The notes below the pieces were generated by a model. The model made no database searches. It saw nothing but the letters and a program-made list of their open reading frames with translations, and had not been told where the DNA came from. Source: Tateyamaria omphalii (GTDB lineage: Bacteria > Pseudomonadota > Alphaproteobacteria > Rhodobacterales > Rhodobacteraceae). From it: DNA of 64,000 bases. Positions 25,185 through 34,746 of this stretch are shown piece after piece (position 1 is the first letter of the stretch; each line of letters starts with the position of its first letter). The stretch is taken from positions 1,550,001 through 1,614,000 of the forward strand of contig NZ_JAHVHT010000001.1 in NCBI RefSeq assembly GCF_019802125.1, in the 5' to 3' direction. The position numbers were made by a program, and so were the translations under genes.

Positions 25185-26057
25185 TTAGAGGCCCATCGCC
25201 TGCTTCAGCTGATCCAGAAGCCCTTGCAGCACTTCGGGGTTGTTCTGCGCCTGTTCGATCCCGGCCTTGAGCGTGCTTTTCTGCACGACACTCAGCGCTT
25301 CGGAATTGTCGATCATCTCGGCCACGCGGTCGAAGTCGAAGCCTTCGACAGTCAGCAGATCCGCGATGCCGCCAGCGCTGGCGACGTCTTCCGTGCCGTC
25401 GGTTGCAGCTTCGGCAGCTTGATCGACAGCTTCTTCGGTTACATCCGAGCCGGTTTCGGCGGCGTCTGTTGCCGTTTCTGTTGTTGCGTCAACAGTCGCG
25501 TCTGCAGCGTCCGTAGCCGTATCAACGGCGTCGCTTGCTGCGTCTGCGGCTTCCGCGACCGTGTCAGTTGTCGCGTCAACGGCATCGGTGGCAGCATCCG
25601 TTGTTGCCTCGGTCGCGTCAGATGCACCTTCGGTGAGGGCGGAGACAGCATCGTTGACGGTCTCGGTTGCGTCTTCAACGGCTGCGCTGGCTGCGTCTGT
25701 TGCCGCGTCAACTGCTTCATCTGCCGCTGTCGCCGCATCCTCGGCCAGATTTTGAACGCCTTCGACAGCGTCGGAAGCCGCTTCGGATGCGGTGTCAACG
25801 GCCCCAGTGGCCGCATCTTCGACCGCGGTGGCAGCCTCTTCCCCGGCAGCGGTTGCGGCATCTACGGTGTCTGTCACCGCCTCTTCCGTTGCCTCAACGG
25901 CTTCACCCACTGCATCGCTCGCGCTGTCGAGCGCTTCGGGCGCGCTCACGGCATCTGCGGCCTGCGTCGCAACCTCTTGCGGGGTCTGGCCGGAATAGAG
26001 CAAGTACGCTCCGCCCGCGATCAAAACCGCCACGATAATCCAGATCAGATTTCTCAT
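25185..26057 (-). CDS. membrane-anchored Ala/Thr/Asp-rich repeat protein
   Basis: A 290-residue protein with one N-terminal TM (residues 4-22, LIWIIVAVLIAGGAYLLY) and a long acidic region (~30-225) built from imperfect repeats of the form A-A-x-D-A-V-x-x-A-T/A-D. Such heptad/undecad repeats resemble LEA-type or apolipoprotein-like amphipathic helices. A conserved-looking C-terminal block (LLTVEGFDFDRVAEMIDNS to LDQLKQAMGL) follows. The protein would project from the inner membrane. Function is unknown; stress protection or envelope spacing are guesses. The start at 26057 follows the first hydrophobic segment's Met; the upstream frame adds ten unlikely residues. Confidence 0.72.
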   Translation of the reverse strand: MRNLIWIIVAVLIAGGAYLLYSGQTPQEVATQAADAVSAPEALDSASDAVGEAVEATEEAVTDTVDAATAAGEEAATAVEDAATGAVDTASEAASDAVEGVQNLAEDAATAADEAVDAATDAASAAVEDATETVNDAVSALTEGASDATEATTDAATDAVDATTDTVAEAADAASDAVDTATDAADATVDATTETATDAAETGSDVTEEAVDQAAEAATDGTEDVASAGGIADLLTVEGFDFDRVAEMIDNSEALSVVQKSTLKAGIEQAQNNPEVLQGLLDQLKQAMGL

Positions 26058-26245
26058 TGCGCTATCCTTTGTACGTCTCGCGGCCACCCCCCGTGACCGC
26101 CTGTTGGCTTTGGGGTGTCAGATGCGGAACGCGATGAAAAGGTTCAAGGGGGAAAATCGTAGATTTCGGCGCAGGATGGCCGATTCATAGGGTTGAAGAA
26201 AACCGGGCCAAGGGCTATTTTCCGGCCTCACATTTTTGAACGATC

Positions 26246-26251
26246 AAAGGA
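26246..26251 (+). promoter_or_regulatory. ribosome binding site deciding the infC start
   Basis: AAAGGA lies eight bases before an ATC codon at 26260. The TTG at 26236, the other candidate start, is upstream of this site and has no site of its own. Confidence 0.8.
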
Positions 26252-26259
26252 CGACCACC

Positions 26260-26811
26260 ATCGCTCGCAGACCCCACAACGCGCCGCCGCAACGCGACAC
26301 CGGCCCGCGCGTCAACGACAAGATTCGTGCCCCCGAAATCCGCCTGATTGGCGCCGATGGCGAAAACGTAGGCGTCGTCAGCCCAGCCCGCGCCATGGAC
26401 ATGGCCGACGATGCCGGGCTGGACCTGGTTGAGATTTCGCCCAATGCCAATCCGCCCGTATGCAAGATCATGGATTTCGGCAAATTCAAATACGAACAGC
26501 AGAAGCGCGAGAGCGAGGCCCGCAAGAAGCAGAAGGTGATCGAGGTGAAGGAGGTGAAGTTCCGCCCCAACACCGACACCAACGACTACGACGTGAAGAT
26601 GCGCAACGTCTTCAAGTTCCTCGAAAACGGAGACAAGGTGAAGGTCACCCTACGCTTCCGGGGCCGCGAGATGGCGCACCAGAACCTGGGCCGTGAGCTG
26701 CTGGAACGCGTGGCCGAGGACACGAAAGAGATCGGTAAGGTCGAAAACTTCCCCAAGATGGAAGGTCGCCAGATGGTCATGATGATCGGCCCGCTTCCGC
26801 AAAAGGGCTGA
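26260..26811 (+). CDS. infC: translation initiation factor IF-3, AUC start codon
   Basis: IF-3 binds the 30S subunit and checks start codons. From ATC at 26260 the product is 183 residues (M)[10 protein letters not shown]..., the usual alphaproteobacterial beginning. The N-domain has [18 protein letters not shown], the linker [26 protein letters not shown] and the C-domain [15 protein letters not shown]. Rare start codons (AUU, AUC) are the basis of infC autoregulation in bacteria. There is no rpmI/rplT behind it: a terminator comes next. An extended frame would start at TTG 26236. Confidence 0.94.
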   Translation: MARRPHNAPPQRDTGPRVNDKIRAPEIRLIGADGENVGVVSPARAMDMADDAGLDLVEISPNANPPVCKIMDFGKFKYEQQKRESEARKKQKVIEVKEVKFRPNTDTNDYDVKMRNVFKFLENGDKVKVTLRFRGREMAHQNLGRELLERVAEDTKEIGKVENFPKMEGRQMVMMIGPLPQKG

Positions 26812-26833
26812 CCAAATCCAAACCCATTCAGGG

Positions 26834-26860
26834 GGCGTTGCTACGGCAGCGCCTTTTTTT
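26834..26860 (+). terminator. terminator after infC
   Basis: GGCGTTG (26834-26840) pairs with CAGCGCC (26847-26853), including one G-U, followed by seven T residues. Confidence 0.85.
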
Positions 26861-26937
26861 CTTTGCCAAGCCCCCCTGTAGGACTTCGTTGTGCCACAAC
26901 CCGCCGACGAGGCGCCGGCGTGCAGCGGACGTTGGGC

Positions 26938-27315
26938 CTATACGTTGACGTTGTCGCTTGCCGCCTCGTCATCATCATTTTCGAACAGTTTCGAACTCAT
27001 CTCGATCATCTTGCCCGTCTCGGCGCTGTACTGGTCCATTGCCTTTTGCAGAAACCGCATTTGCAATTGCTGCACTTCCGCCGGGGACTTGGCGTGCAGG
27101 AGCCCGTGTTGCAGTGCAACGTCTTCCCGCACACGTTCGGCCACGAAGGTCATCCATTCTGCCCCCATGTCGCCCATGCGTTCAATGGTTGACGCGTTGA
27201 ACCAGTTCAACGCCCCCAAACCCGCCGCCTGCCAATTGGCCATTGCATCAATCATGGTGCCCGTGGCGTCGGATTTGTCCTTCGACCTGGATTTGGTACT
27301 GGTTGTCTGAGCCAT
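26938..27315 (-). CDS. phasin-family protein
   Basis: A 125-residue, mainly helical protein (phasin/PhaP-like): MIDAMANWQAAGLGALNWFNASTIE then a regular helix to MSSKLFENDDDE. Phasins coat polyhydroxyalkanoate granules. No PHA synthase is in the window, so the assignment rests on sequence alone. The start at 27315 follows GGAGGAGACAGC, a strong ribosome site, and excludes the upstream extension to 27462. An FNR-like dyad lies 53 bp upstream. Confidence 0.75.
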   Translation of the reverse strand: MAQTTSTKSRSKDKSDATGTMIDAMANWQAAGLGALNWFNASTIERMGDMGAEWMTFVAERVREDVALQHGLLHAKSPAEVQQLQMRFLQKAMDQYSAETGKMIEMSSKLFENDDDEAASDNVNV

Positions 27316-27367
27316 GCTGTCTCCTCCACTGATGGTTGCAGGATAGCATGGACCGTCGCAATTCCCG

Positions 27368-27381
27368 TTGATCATGCTCAA
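27368..27381 (-). promoter_or_regulatory. possible FNR/Anr-type box upstream of the phasin gene
   Basis: TTGAG-CATG-ATCAA on the - strand, nine of ten positions of TTGAT-N4-ATCAA. It lies 53 bp before the phasin start, a plausible activator position. No promoter was confirmed. Confidence 0.4.
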
Positions 27382-27491
27382 AAGTGGCGACCCATGGCGG
27401 TGATTTGCTGACATCTTGTGCAATTGTCTGTGTCTTGACCTCTGCGTGGCGGCACAAGACAAGGTGGGGACGCATCAACCGGAGATGAGCC

Positions 27492-28241
27492 ATGCCAGAA
27501 TTCGCACGTTATCCCAGCCTTGAAGGCACGTCTGTGCTGATCACGGGCGGCGCCTCGGGAATCGGTCGGTTGACGGTCGAGGCGTTTGCGGAGCAAGGCG
27601 CCAGGGTTGGTTTTCTGGACCGGGATGCAGAGGCTTCAACGGACGTGAGCAGCGAGACCGGAGCGGCCCATGCGTTGTGCGACCTGCGCGACATCGACGC
27701 GACGCGGGCGGCCATCGCGGACCTTACAAGTCGGGTCGGCCCGTTCACCGTGCTGGTCAACAACGCGGCGCGTGACGACCGGCACAACTGGCAAGACGTA
27801 ACGCCGGACTACTGGGACGAGCGGATGCAGACCAACCTGCGGCACATGTTCTTTGCCATTCAGGCGGTCGCGCCCGGCATGATCGATGCGGGCGGCGGAT
27901 CTATTATCAACCTCGGGTCAAATTCCTGGTGGGAAGCTGGCGGCGGCTTTCCGGCCTACACCACGGCCAAGGCCGCCGTGCACGGGCTGACGCGCACCAT
28001 GGCGCGGGACCTGGGCGACCACCGCATCCGCGTGAACACGGTGGTGCCGGGCTGGATCATGACGGATCGGCAGAAGGAGTTGTGGGCGACGCCCGAGGCG
28101 TTGGAGGCGCATCGCGCGCGCCAGTGCCTGCCGGATCTGATTGATCCGGTTTACGTGGCGCGGATGGTGTTGTGGTTGGCTTCCGACGATGCAGCGATGT
28201 GTACCGCGAACAACTTCATGGTCGAGGCCGGGTCGATCTGA
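27492..28241 (+). CDS. short-chain dehydrogenase/reductase
   Basis: An NAD(P)-dependent oxidoreductase of 249 residues. It has TGGASGIG at the N-terminus for the cofactor, NNAA in the central part, the Ser in LGSNSW, and Y-x3-K in YTTAK; all catalytic residues are present. The tail ...NNFMVEAGSI is usual for the family. The substrate is unknown. Start at 27492 follows CGGAGATGAGCC. It is convergent with the RidA gene 4 bp away. Confidence 0.9.
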   Translation: MPEFARYPSLEGTSVLITGGASGIGRLTVEAFAEQGARVGFLDRDAEASTDVSSETGAAHALCDLRDIDATRAAIADLTSRVGPFTVLVNNAARDDRHNWQDVTPDYWDERMQTNLRHMFFAIQAVAPGMIDAGGGSIINLGSNSWWEAGGGFPAYTTAKAAVHGLTRTMARDLGDHRIRVNTVVPGWIMTDRQKELWATPEALEAHRARQCLPDLIDPVYVARMVLWLASDDAAMCTANNFMVEAGSI

Positions 28242-28245
28242 GCCG

Positions 28246-28614
28246 CTAAGCCTGTGCGGCAATCGCCACGATTTCGATTAAGGTGGTGCCGTTGTCCCCG
28301 ATATCCGCGCCCATGCACGCCCGCTGGGGCCAGTTCTCAGGTGGACCGATCCATGCGGTCCAGACGACGTCCATGTCCTGTTTCATGGTCATGTCCTGCA
28401 GGTAGATGGTGACTTGCAACAATCGCGATTTGTCACTGCCAGCCTCGGCCAGACGTTCATCAAGAAATGCCAAGGCGTTGGTGGTCTGCGCGGTGATGCC
28501 CTGCGCGGCGTCCGGGTCGTAGGCCACCGCGTAGACAAGCCCGCCATGCGCAACCGTCAGGCTCCGCGCCCGCACAGGCGCGTGCCAGCGTTCTATGTCC
28601 CTATGTGACGGCAT
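28246..28614 (-). CDS. RidA/YjgF family protein
   Basis: A 122-residue trimer-type enzyme of the RidA family that hydrolyses reactive enamine/imine intermediates. QTTNALAFLDERLAEAGSDKSRLLQVTIYLQDM is the family core, and the C-terminus keeps the ALIEI-like end (TTLIEIVAIA). The usual Arg before ...C in the active site appears in QRACMGADI. The start at 28614 is chosen (GAAGGGG upstream). It lies downstream of a terminator for the CO-dehydrogenase-like operon. Confidence 0.85.
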   Translation of the reverse strand: MPSHRDIERWHAPVRARSLTVAHGGLVYAVAYDPDAAQGITAQTTNALAFLDERLAEAGSDKSRLLQVTIYLQDMTMKQDMDVVWTAWIGPPENWPQRACMGADIGDNGTTLIEIVAIAAQA

Positions 28615-28636
28615 CCGTGCCCCTTCCCAGACATGC

Positions 28637-28664
28637 AAAAGGCCCGGGACGCGCCCGAGCCTTT
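28637..28664 (-). terminator. terminator after the CO-dehydrogenase-like operon
   Basis: AAAGGC and CGGG arms pair with CCCG and GCCTTT, one bulge on each side; on the - strand TTTT follows. It lies 20 bp after the coxM-like stop. Confidence 0.75.
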
Positions 28665-28683
28665 CGAGTTTTCCGAGCCCGTG

Positions 28684-29472
28684 TCAGGCCGCAGCCGCGA
28701 CAGCCCGCTTGGTCATCACGCCACACAGGTGCGCGCGGTAATCGCCCGTGCCGTGCAGGTCACTGATCATGTCGTCTCCACTCAAGCTCAGCCCGTCAAC
28801 GGCGTCGGGCGAGAAGTTGGACGACAGCGCCGCCTCGGCCTCCGTCCAGCGGAACACGCCGTCATTGCTGGCCCCGGTGATCGCGACGCGCACGCCGTCG
28901 GCGTATTTGGCCACGTAGACCCCGACGAGCGCAAAGCGCGAAGCGGGCTGGACGAACTTCTGATAGTTCGCCTTTTCCGGAACGGGGAAGCGGACCTCGG
29001 TGATGATTTCACCCTCGTCCAGCGCAGTCGTGAACATGCCCTGGAAATAGTCGTCCGCCGCGATTTCGCGCGTGTTCGTCACGATGGTGGCGCCGGATCC
29101 AAGCGCTGCAGCGGGGTAACAGGCGGACGGGTCGTTGTTTGCGAGGGATCCGCCAATGGTGCCACGGTTGCGCACGGCGGGATCCCCGATATGGGCCGCT
29201 GTGGCTGCAAGTGCCGGGTAGGCCCCCGCCTCTGCCGCGACGGTGGCGTGGCTGGTCGCCCCGCCGATGCAGATCGCGCCATCGTCGCCGGTGCAGACCC
29301 CCTGCATCTCGGCAATGCCTTTCAGGCTCACCAACTTCGTCGGCATCGCCAGACGCTGCTTCAGCGTTGGGATCAGTGTCTGCCCGCCCCCCAGTGCCTG
29401 CGCGTCATCGGCCCCGAGCGCTGCGACTGCATCGGCGACTGAACCGGGTTTTTCAAACTCGAAGTTGTACAT
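28684..29472 (-). CDS. coxM: CO-dehydrogenase-like FAD-binding medium subunit
   Basis: Carries FAD in a molybdenum hydroxylase (xanthine dehydrogenase family). The 262 residues show ALGGGQTLIPTLKQRL and TIGGSLANNDPSA, the two FAD-binding motifs. The start at 29472 (MYNFEFEKPGS) is the family N-terminus; the ORF extending to 29718 overlaps coxL. It is third in the order S-L-M, the arrangement of form II. Confidence 0.92.
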   Translation of the reverse strand: MYNFEFEKPGSVADAVAALGADDAQALGGGQTLIPTLKQRLAMPTKLVSLKGIAEMQGVCTGDDGAICIGGATSHATVAAEAGAYPALAATAAHIGDPAVRNRGTIGGSLANNDPSACYPAAALGSGATIVTNTREIAADDYFQGMFTTALDEGEIITEVRFPVPEKANYQKFVQPASRFALVGVYVAKYADGVRVAITGASNDGVFRWTEAEAALSSNFSPDAVDGLSLSGDDMISDLHGTGDYRAHLCGVMTKRAVAAAA

Positions 29473-29576
29473 CTTCAGTTCCTTCCTGTCGGCAACATGA
29501 TCCTCTTCATCTTGCCAGATAAACTCCGGGGGTTCGGGGGCTGGCCCCCGATCCCGCCATTTCCATTCAGCTCCAT

Positions 29577-31940
29577 TCAGCCGTTCATCGCCGCCCAAAC
29601 GCGATCCGGCGACAATGGCATGTCGATATGGGTCACATCCTTGCCCGCCGATTGCAGCGCATCGACCACGGCATTGACCACCGCCGGCGGAGAGCCGATG
29701 GCCCCGGCCTCGCCACACCCCTTCACTCCCAACGGATTGTGCGTACAGGGCGTTTGCGACGAGTGATCCACGTCAAACATCGGCAGATCGTCCGCACGCG
29801 GCATGGCGTAATCCATGTAGGACGCGCTCAGAAGCTGACCGTTTTCGTCATAGGCGCAGTTTTCGAGCAGTGCCTGCCCGATCCCCTGCGCCAGACCACC
29901 GTGCACCTGTCCGGTCACGATCATCGGATTGATGATGTTGCCGAAATCATCCGCCGCCGCGAACCGTTCGATGGTCACCTTGCCGGTGTCCGGATCCACT
30001 TCAACTTCACAGGCATAAGCCCCTGACGGATATGTGAAATTCGACGGATCGTAGAACGCTGTTTCCTCCAGACCCGGCTCGATGTCTTCGAGCGGGTAGT
30101 TGTGCGGGACGTATGCCGCAAGGGTCACATCGCCCCAGGCCACGGACTTGTCGGTGCCAGCGACGGAGAACGCGCCATCCTTCAGCTCAATGTCCGCTTC
30201 GGAGGCTTCCAGAAGGTGCGAGGCGATCTTCTTGGCCTTGTTGATGATCTTTTCCGTCGCGCGGACCATGGCCGAGCCGCCCACCGCGATGGAGCGGGAG
30301 CCATAGGTGCCCATGCCCATCGGCGTGTTGGCGGTGTCGCCATGCACGATCTCGACCATGTTCTCGTCGATACCGATCATCTCGGCCACCACCTGGGCAA
30401 AGGACGTCTCGTGCCCCTGCCCGTGGCTGTGCGAACCTGTCATCACGACCAAACCACCCGTGGCGTTCACCCGAACAGTCGCGCTTTCATAGAGACCCGC
30501 GCGCGCGCCGAGCTGCCCCACGAGGTTCGACGGCGCGATGCCACAGGCCTCGATGTAGCAGTTCACGCCCAGACCACGCAGCTTGCCGTTCTTTTCGCTT
30601 TCCGCCCGGCGGGCTGCAAAACCGGCGAAGTCGCCCATCTCTTCGAGCTTGTCCATGGTGCCGTGGTAGTCCCCGGTGTCGTATTCGACTGCGACCGGCG
30701 TGGCATAGGGAAACTCGGTGATGAAATTCTGGCGACGCAGCGCGATGGGATCGACGCCCAGCTCGCGCGCGGCCTTGTCCACCACGCGCTCCAGTTGGAA
30801 CGTCGCCTCGGGACGGCCCGCGCCGCGGTAGGCATCGACGGGCACGGTGTTGGTGAACACCGCCTTGACGTTCACGTAGATGAGCGGGGTCTTGTAGTTT
30901 CCGGCCATCAGCGTGCCGTGCAGCCATGTGGGCACGGACGGCGCGAAGGTGGACAGGTACGCGCCCATGTTGGCATGCGTCTCCGTGCGGATCGCGGTGA
31001 AGTTGTTGTCCGCATCCAGCGCCAGTTCGATCTTGGTCACGTGGTCACGGCCATGGGCGTCCGAGATGAACGCCTCGGTGCGCGAGGACGTCCATTTGAC
31101 CGGACGGTTGCAGGCTTTGGCGGCGAAGGTGCAGAATGCTTCTTCCTGGTAGTGGAAGATTTTCGTGCCGAAGCCGCCGCCCACATCCGGAGCCACGACG
31201 CGCAGCTTATGCTCGGGGATGCCGAGAACGAAGGCGCCCATCAGGAGCCGGATCACGTGCGGGTTCTGAGACGTGGTGTAGAGCGTCGACTCGTCCGTGC
31301 CGCGGGCGTAGTCGCCGACGGCCACGCGCGGCTCCATCGGGTTGGCGACGAGGCGGTTGTTGACCAGTTCCAGGCTGGTCACATGCGCCGCGTCCTCGAA
31401 CGCCTTGTTCACGGCGTCCTTGTTTTCTTCGACAAAGCCCCAGTCGTAGCAAAGGTTATTGTCGAGATCGTCGTGCACCTTGGTGGCGCCGTCTTGCAGA
31501 GCCGCCTTCATGTCCACGACGGCGGGCAGTTCGTTGATGTCCACGACAATGGCTTCTGCCGCATCGCGCGCTTCTGCGAGGCTGTCCGCCACGACAGCGG
31601 CGATGGGTTCGCCCACGTGGCGCACCTTGCCCTGGGCCAGGATCGGGTGGGCCGGTTCCTGCATCGGTTGGCCGTGCTTGTCGGTGACCTGCCAGCCGCA
31701 GGGCATGCCGCCCACGCCTTCGAAGTCCGAGCCAGTGAAGATGCGCACGACGCCGGGCATGGATGCCGCGGCACTCGTGTCGATGTTGGTGATCGTTCCG
31801 TGCGCAATGTCTGAGCGCAGGAAATGCACGTAGGCTTGCCCGTGCATGTTGATGTCGTCGGTGTAGTTCCCGGCCCCTGTCAGGAACCGCACGTCCTCGC
31901 GCCGTTTGCTGCTGGCGCCGATGCCTCCGTCTTTTGGCAT
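29577..31940 (-). CDS. coxL: form II CO-dehydrogenase-like large molybdenum subunit
   Basis: A 787-residue molybdopterin-cytosine-dinucleotide subunit. The active-site loop reads AYRGAGR, diagnostic of form II (BMS) enzymes; genuine carbon-monoxide dehydrogenases (form I) have AYxCSFR. The C-terminal [19 protein letters not shown] contains the catalytic Glu of the family. The true substrate is therefore unknown and may not be CO. AGGAGGAATAACAAC precedes the start at 31940. Confidence 0.92.
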   Translation of the reverse strand: MPKDGGIGASSKRREDVRFLTGAGNYTDDINMHGQAYVHFLRSDIAHGTITNIDTSAAASMPGVVRIFTGSDFEGVGGMPCGWQVTDKHGQPMQEPAHPILAQGKVRHVGEPIAAVVADSLAEARDAAEAIVVDINELPAVVDMKAALQDGATKVHDDLDNNLCYDWGFVEENKDAVNKAFEDAAHVTSLELVNNRLVANPMEPRVAVGDYARGTDESTLYTTSQNPHVIRLLMGAFVLGIPEHKLRVVAPDVGGGFGTKIFHYQEEAFCTFAAKACNRPVKWTSSRTEAFISDAHGRDHVTKIELALDADNNFTAIRTETHANMGAYLSTFAPSVPTWLHGTLMAGNYKTPLIYVNVKAVFTNTVPVDAYRGAGRPEATFQLERVVDKAARELGVDPIALRRQNFITEFPYATPVAVEYDTGDYHGTMDKLEEMGDFAGFAARRAESEKNGKLRGLGVNCYIEACGIAPSNLVGQLGARAGLYESATVRVNATGGLVVMTGSHSHGQGHETSFAQVVAEMIGIDENMVEIVHGDTANTPMGMGTYGSRSIAVGGSAMVRATEKIINKAKKIASHLLEASEADIELKDGAFSVAGTDKSVAWGDVTLAAYVPHNYPLEDIEPGLEETAFYDPSNFTYPSGAYACEVEVDPDTGKVTIERFAAADDFGNIINPMIVTGQVHGGLAQGIGQALLENCAYDENGQLLSASYMDYAMPRADDLPMFDVDHSSQTPCTHNPLGVKGCGEAGAIGSPPAVVNAVVDALQSAGKDVTHIDMPLSPDRVWAAMNG

Positions 31941-32031
31941 GTTGTTATTCCTCCTGTTGGCGTGGCGCGCCTCCCCGCGCGCCTGCTGACTGACAGCCCG
32001 GAAGGATATCCGGGCTGCGGAATGCTTGGGT

Positions 32032-32517
32032 CTATTCGGCCGCGATGGCCGACACGTCCTGACCGGATGCCGCCATGATCGCCTTGACGATGTTGTGGTA
32101 GCCCGTGCAGCGGCAGATGTTACCTTCGAGGTATTCGCGCACCTCTGTCTCGGACGGCTTGGGGTTCTCTTTGAGAAGCGCTGCCGCCGACATCACCATG
32201 CCGGGCGTGCAGAAGCCGCATTGTAGGCCATGATGATCCTGAAACGCCTGTTGGATCACGTTCAGCGAGCCGTCGGCATTGGCCTGTCCTTCGATGGTCG
32301 CGACGTCGGCCCCGTCAGCCTCCATCGCCAGCATCGTGCAAGACTTCACCGCCTGCCCGTCCACATGCACCACACAGGCCCCGCATTGCGACGTGTCGCA
32401 GCCCACATGGGTTCCTGTCAGCATCAGCTGGTCGCGCAGGAAGGACGACAGCAATGTGCGCCCCTCAACCTCGCCAGACGCAGCCTTTCCGTTCACGGTC
32501 ATCGAGACCTGTGCCAT
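32032..32517 (-). CDS. coxS: CO-dehydrogenase-like 2Fe-2S small subunit
   Basis: A 161-residue iron-sulfur subunit with two clusters: C-x4-C-x2-C in [10 protein letters not shown] (then a fourth Cys at SCTML) near the N-terminus, and C-x2-C ... C-x-C in CGFCTPGM ... CRCTGYHNI. It begins the operon on the - strand and is 91 bp upstream of coxL. Confidence 0.94.
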   Translation of the reverse strand: MAQVSMTVNGKAASGEVEGRTLLSSFLRDQLMLTGTHVGCDTSQCGACVVHVDGQAVKSCTMLAMEADGADVATIEGQANADGSLNVIQQAFQDHHGLQCGFCTPGMVMSAAALLKENPKPSETEVREYLEGNICRCTGYHNIVKAIMAASGQDVSAIAAE

Positions 32518-32625
32518 GGCATCCTCCCTTTTGGCATTCTTGTTTATGGGGAGTTAAGCATGGGCCACGGCACTTGAGAACAGAAATCTTCGCCGCATCC
32601 GCGAAGTGCAAGATGTTGCAGGGCT

Positions 32626-33618
32626 TTAGCCGTCGCGCGGGCGGGGCCGCGTCGGGATTTCCTTGAGCAGTCCACCGACCCCCATGCGAGAGATGTCCGC
32701 CTGCGTCAGTTCTACACCGCAGATCAACCGTTCCATCACCCAGTCGGCGCCATTCAGCGCGGGTGAGCGGGCGCAGCCCGGCAGACCAATGACAGGTTTG
32801 GCACCCAACGCGCCAAAGAACAGCAGGTTGCCTGGGTCAACGGGCATACCGTAGGCGGTGACGGTTCCCCCGGCTTCACGCACCGCATTGGGGGCAACGT
32901 CGTGGCTGTCGGAGGTGGCGGAGGCAGTCAGGATGAAGATGAAATCGCCCACGGCCTCTTCAACCGCTTGGGCCAGCGGCGCGTCGCGGTGGGGCACGAT
33001 CACGCGGGAGCTGAGGCTTACGTTCAGTCGGTCGAGCCGACCCGTCAGAGCGGCGCGGCCTTTGCTGGAAGGCTCGGCATTACCGACCTGTGTTTCGATG
33101 AGTGTCGCGGTCGCATAGCGCGGGGGCAGAACCCGCATGGCATGAGCCGCATCCTGTGTTGCTTGGTCCAGCGCCGCTTCCGGCACGGCGTAGGCGATGA
33201 TCTTGATCGTGGCGATCATGGTGCCTTTGTCCACGCGGTGGAACGGGGGCACGGTGGCGATCGTGATCATCGGATCGACACTGTTGATGGCCGCAATGCG
33301 GTCAACGTCGAGCGCCACAATGCCCGGCCCTGTCGCATAGAGGTTCACCCGCCCTGCCCCTGCTGCGCTGATGCGCAAGCCTTGAGCCTCAGGCTCAGGC
33401 GCAACGGCCGCAGCCAGCCTTTGGGCGGCCGTGTTTTCTTCGATGTCACCTTGATCCAGCGCCGCCACAATCAGCGTGTCGTGACCAGCCGCCTGCAAAT
33501 TGGCGATATCATCCGGCGTCAGCACGGTCCCTTTGGGCACGCGGCCCGTGCCGCCTGCAAGTGAATGGGCGAGGATCGTGCCAGTCGCCCCACCTGCGGG
33601 CCGTGGGCCGAACTTCAT
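32626..33618 (-). CDS. molybdopterin-binding (MoCF-domain) protein of the hydroxylase cluster
   Basis: A 330-residue protein with a MoaB/MogA/MoeA-type molybdopterin-binding domain in its C-terminal half (FIFILTASATSDSHDVAP, then FFGALGAKPVIGLPGCARSP). Together with the neighbouring XdhC protein it probably loads or tailors the cofactor (MCD) for the adjacent hydroxylase. It overlaps the XdhC gene by four bases. The exact enzyme step is not clear. Confidence 0.82.
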   Translation of the reverse strand: MKFGPRPAGGATGTILAHSLAGGTGRVPKGTVLTPDDIANLQAAGHDTLIVAALDQGDIEENTAAQRLAAAVAPEPEAQGLRISAAGAGRVNLYATGPGIVALDVDRIAAINSVDPMITIATVPPFHRVDKGTMIATIKIIAYAVPEAALDQATQDAAHAMRVLPPRYATATLIETQVGNAEPSSKGRAALTGRLDRLNVSLSSRVIVPHRDAPLAQAVEEAVGDFIFILTASATSDSHDVAPNAVREAGGTVTAYGMPVDPGNLLFFGALGAKPVIGLPGCARSPALNGADWVMERLICGVELTQADISRMGVGGLLKEIPTRPRPRDG

Positions 33619-34583
33619 GCGCCTTGCCTGAGGGTCGAAATCATCTGGGCGAGGATCGACACGGCGATCTCGGGCGGGCTCGCCGCGCCGATGTCGAGGC
33701 CGATGGGCCCCTTGATCCGGGCGATCTGGTCGGCACTGAACCCGGCTTCTTGCAGCCGTGCGACGCGCTTGGCATGGGTACGGGTGGAGCCGAGCGCGCC
33801 AATGTAAAATGCGTCAGAGTTGAGCGCGATGTGTAGCGCCGGATCGTCCAGTTTGGGATCGTGGGTGAGCAGGATCAGGGCGGTGCGCGCATCGACGCCA
33901 ACCTCTTGCAGCGCCTCGTCCGGCCAGTCGTTGATCACTCGCTCGCCAGGGAAGCGGGCTTCGGAGCCGAAGGCGTCGCGCGGATCGATAATGTAGGGGT
34001 CGTAACCTGCGAGTTTTGCCATAGGCACCAGCGCTTGCGCGATGTGCACACCGCCCACGATGGCGAGGCGCAGGGGCGGGTTGTGGATGGCGACGAAGGT
34101 TTTGCCGTCCTCCTCCATCCCCGTGCGGTCCTTTGCAAACCGGGCCGTGTGGCCGTCATGGTCCAGCCGCCGGTCCCATGTATCCGTGTCGACCACGTAG
34201 GCGACCTGGTCGCGACCCGCCCGCGCCTGCACTAGCGCTTCGAGCGTGTCCTGGGGCATGGCGGCACCTACGGGCTCTACGAGGATCTTGATCGTACCGC
34301 CACAGGCCAGACCGACCGCAAAGGCGTCGCCATCGCTGACGCCATATTCCAGCAAGCGTGGCGCGCCGTCCTCCAGCGCTTCCATCGCCTCGACCACCAC
34401 AGCGCCTTCGACACAGCCGCCCGAGACGGAGCCCATCATGTCGCCCGTCCCCGACACCACCATCTGCGCCCCGGCCCGGCGCGGCGCGCTGCCCCAGGTC
34501 TCGATCACGGTGGCCAGGGCCGCGCCCTTGCCCGCCTTGACCCAGTCGAGTGCCTGTTCCGGTGCGGTCTCAACCGACGGCAT
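33615..34583 (-). CDS. XdhC/CoxI family cofactor-insertion protein
   Basis: A 322-residue member of the XdhC/CoxI family that sulfurates and delivers the molybdenum cofactor to xanthine-dehydrogenase-type enzymes. GSVSGGCVEGAVVVEA and VGLACGGTIKILVEP hold the two conserved cysteines; the C-terminal part has a Rossmann-type IVGGVHIAQALVPMAK. The start at 34583 gives MPSVETAPEQ; the longer frame (34667) has no ribosome site. It is the first gene after the divergent bolA. Confidence 0.9.
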   Translation of the reverse strand: MPSVETAPEQALDWVKAGKGAALATVIETWGSAPRRAGAQMVVSGTGDMMGSVSGGCVEGAVVVEAMEALEDGAPRLLEYGVSDGDAFAVGLACGGTIKILVEPVGAAMPQDTLEALVQARAGRDQVAYVVDTDTWDRRLDHDGHTARFAKDRTGMEEDGKTFVAIHNPPLRLAIVGGVHIAQALVPMAKLAGYDPYIIDPRDAFGSEARFPGERVINDWPDEALQEVGVDARTALILLTHDPKLDDPALHIALNSDAFYIGALGSTRTHAKRVARLQEAGFSADQIARIKGPIGLDIGAASPPEIAVSILAQMISTLRQGA

Positions 34584-34746
34584 GTGAGGCTCCACTTTTT
34601 GCTGATCTTCTCCCGCTTGAAAGGTAGTCATGCGGCCGGAAAGAAGACAACCCCGCCTAAAGCACATGTCCTTGCGCGCGCTTGTGCTTGCACGCCCCCG
34701 ACCTGCGGCCTACATCTTGGAGCAAGACCTGCCGGAGACACCATTC

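Noticed and set aside
30102-31814. 570-codon + strand frame inside coxL
   Set aside because: It is a low-complexity, His/Arg/Gly-rich antisense shadow of coxL.
29577-31940. Calling coxL a true carbon-monoxide dehydrogenase
   Set aside because: The active-site loop is AYRGAGR, not AYxCSFR, so only a form II-like name is justified.
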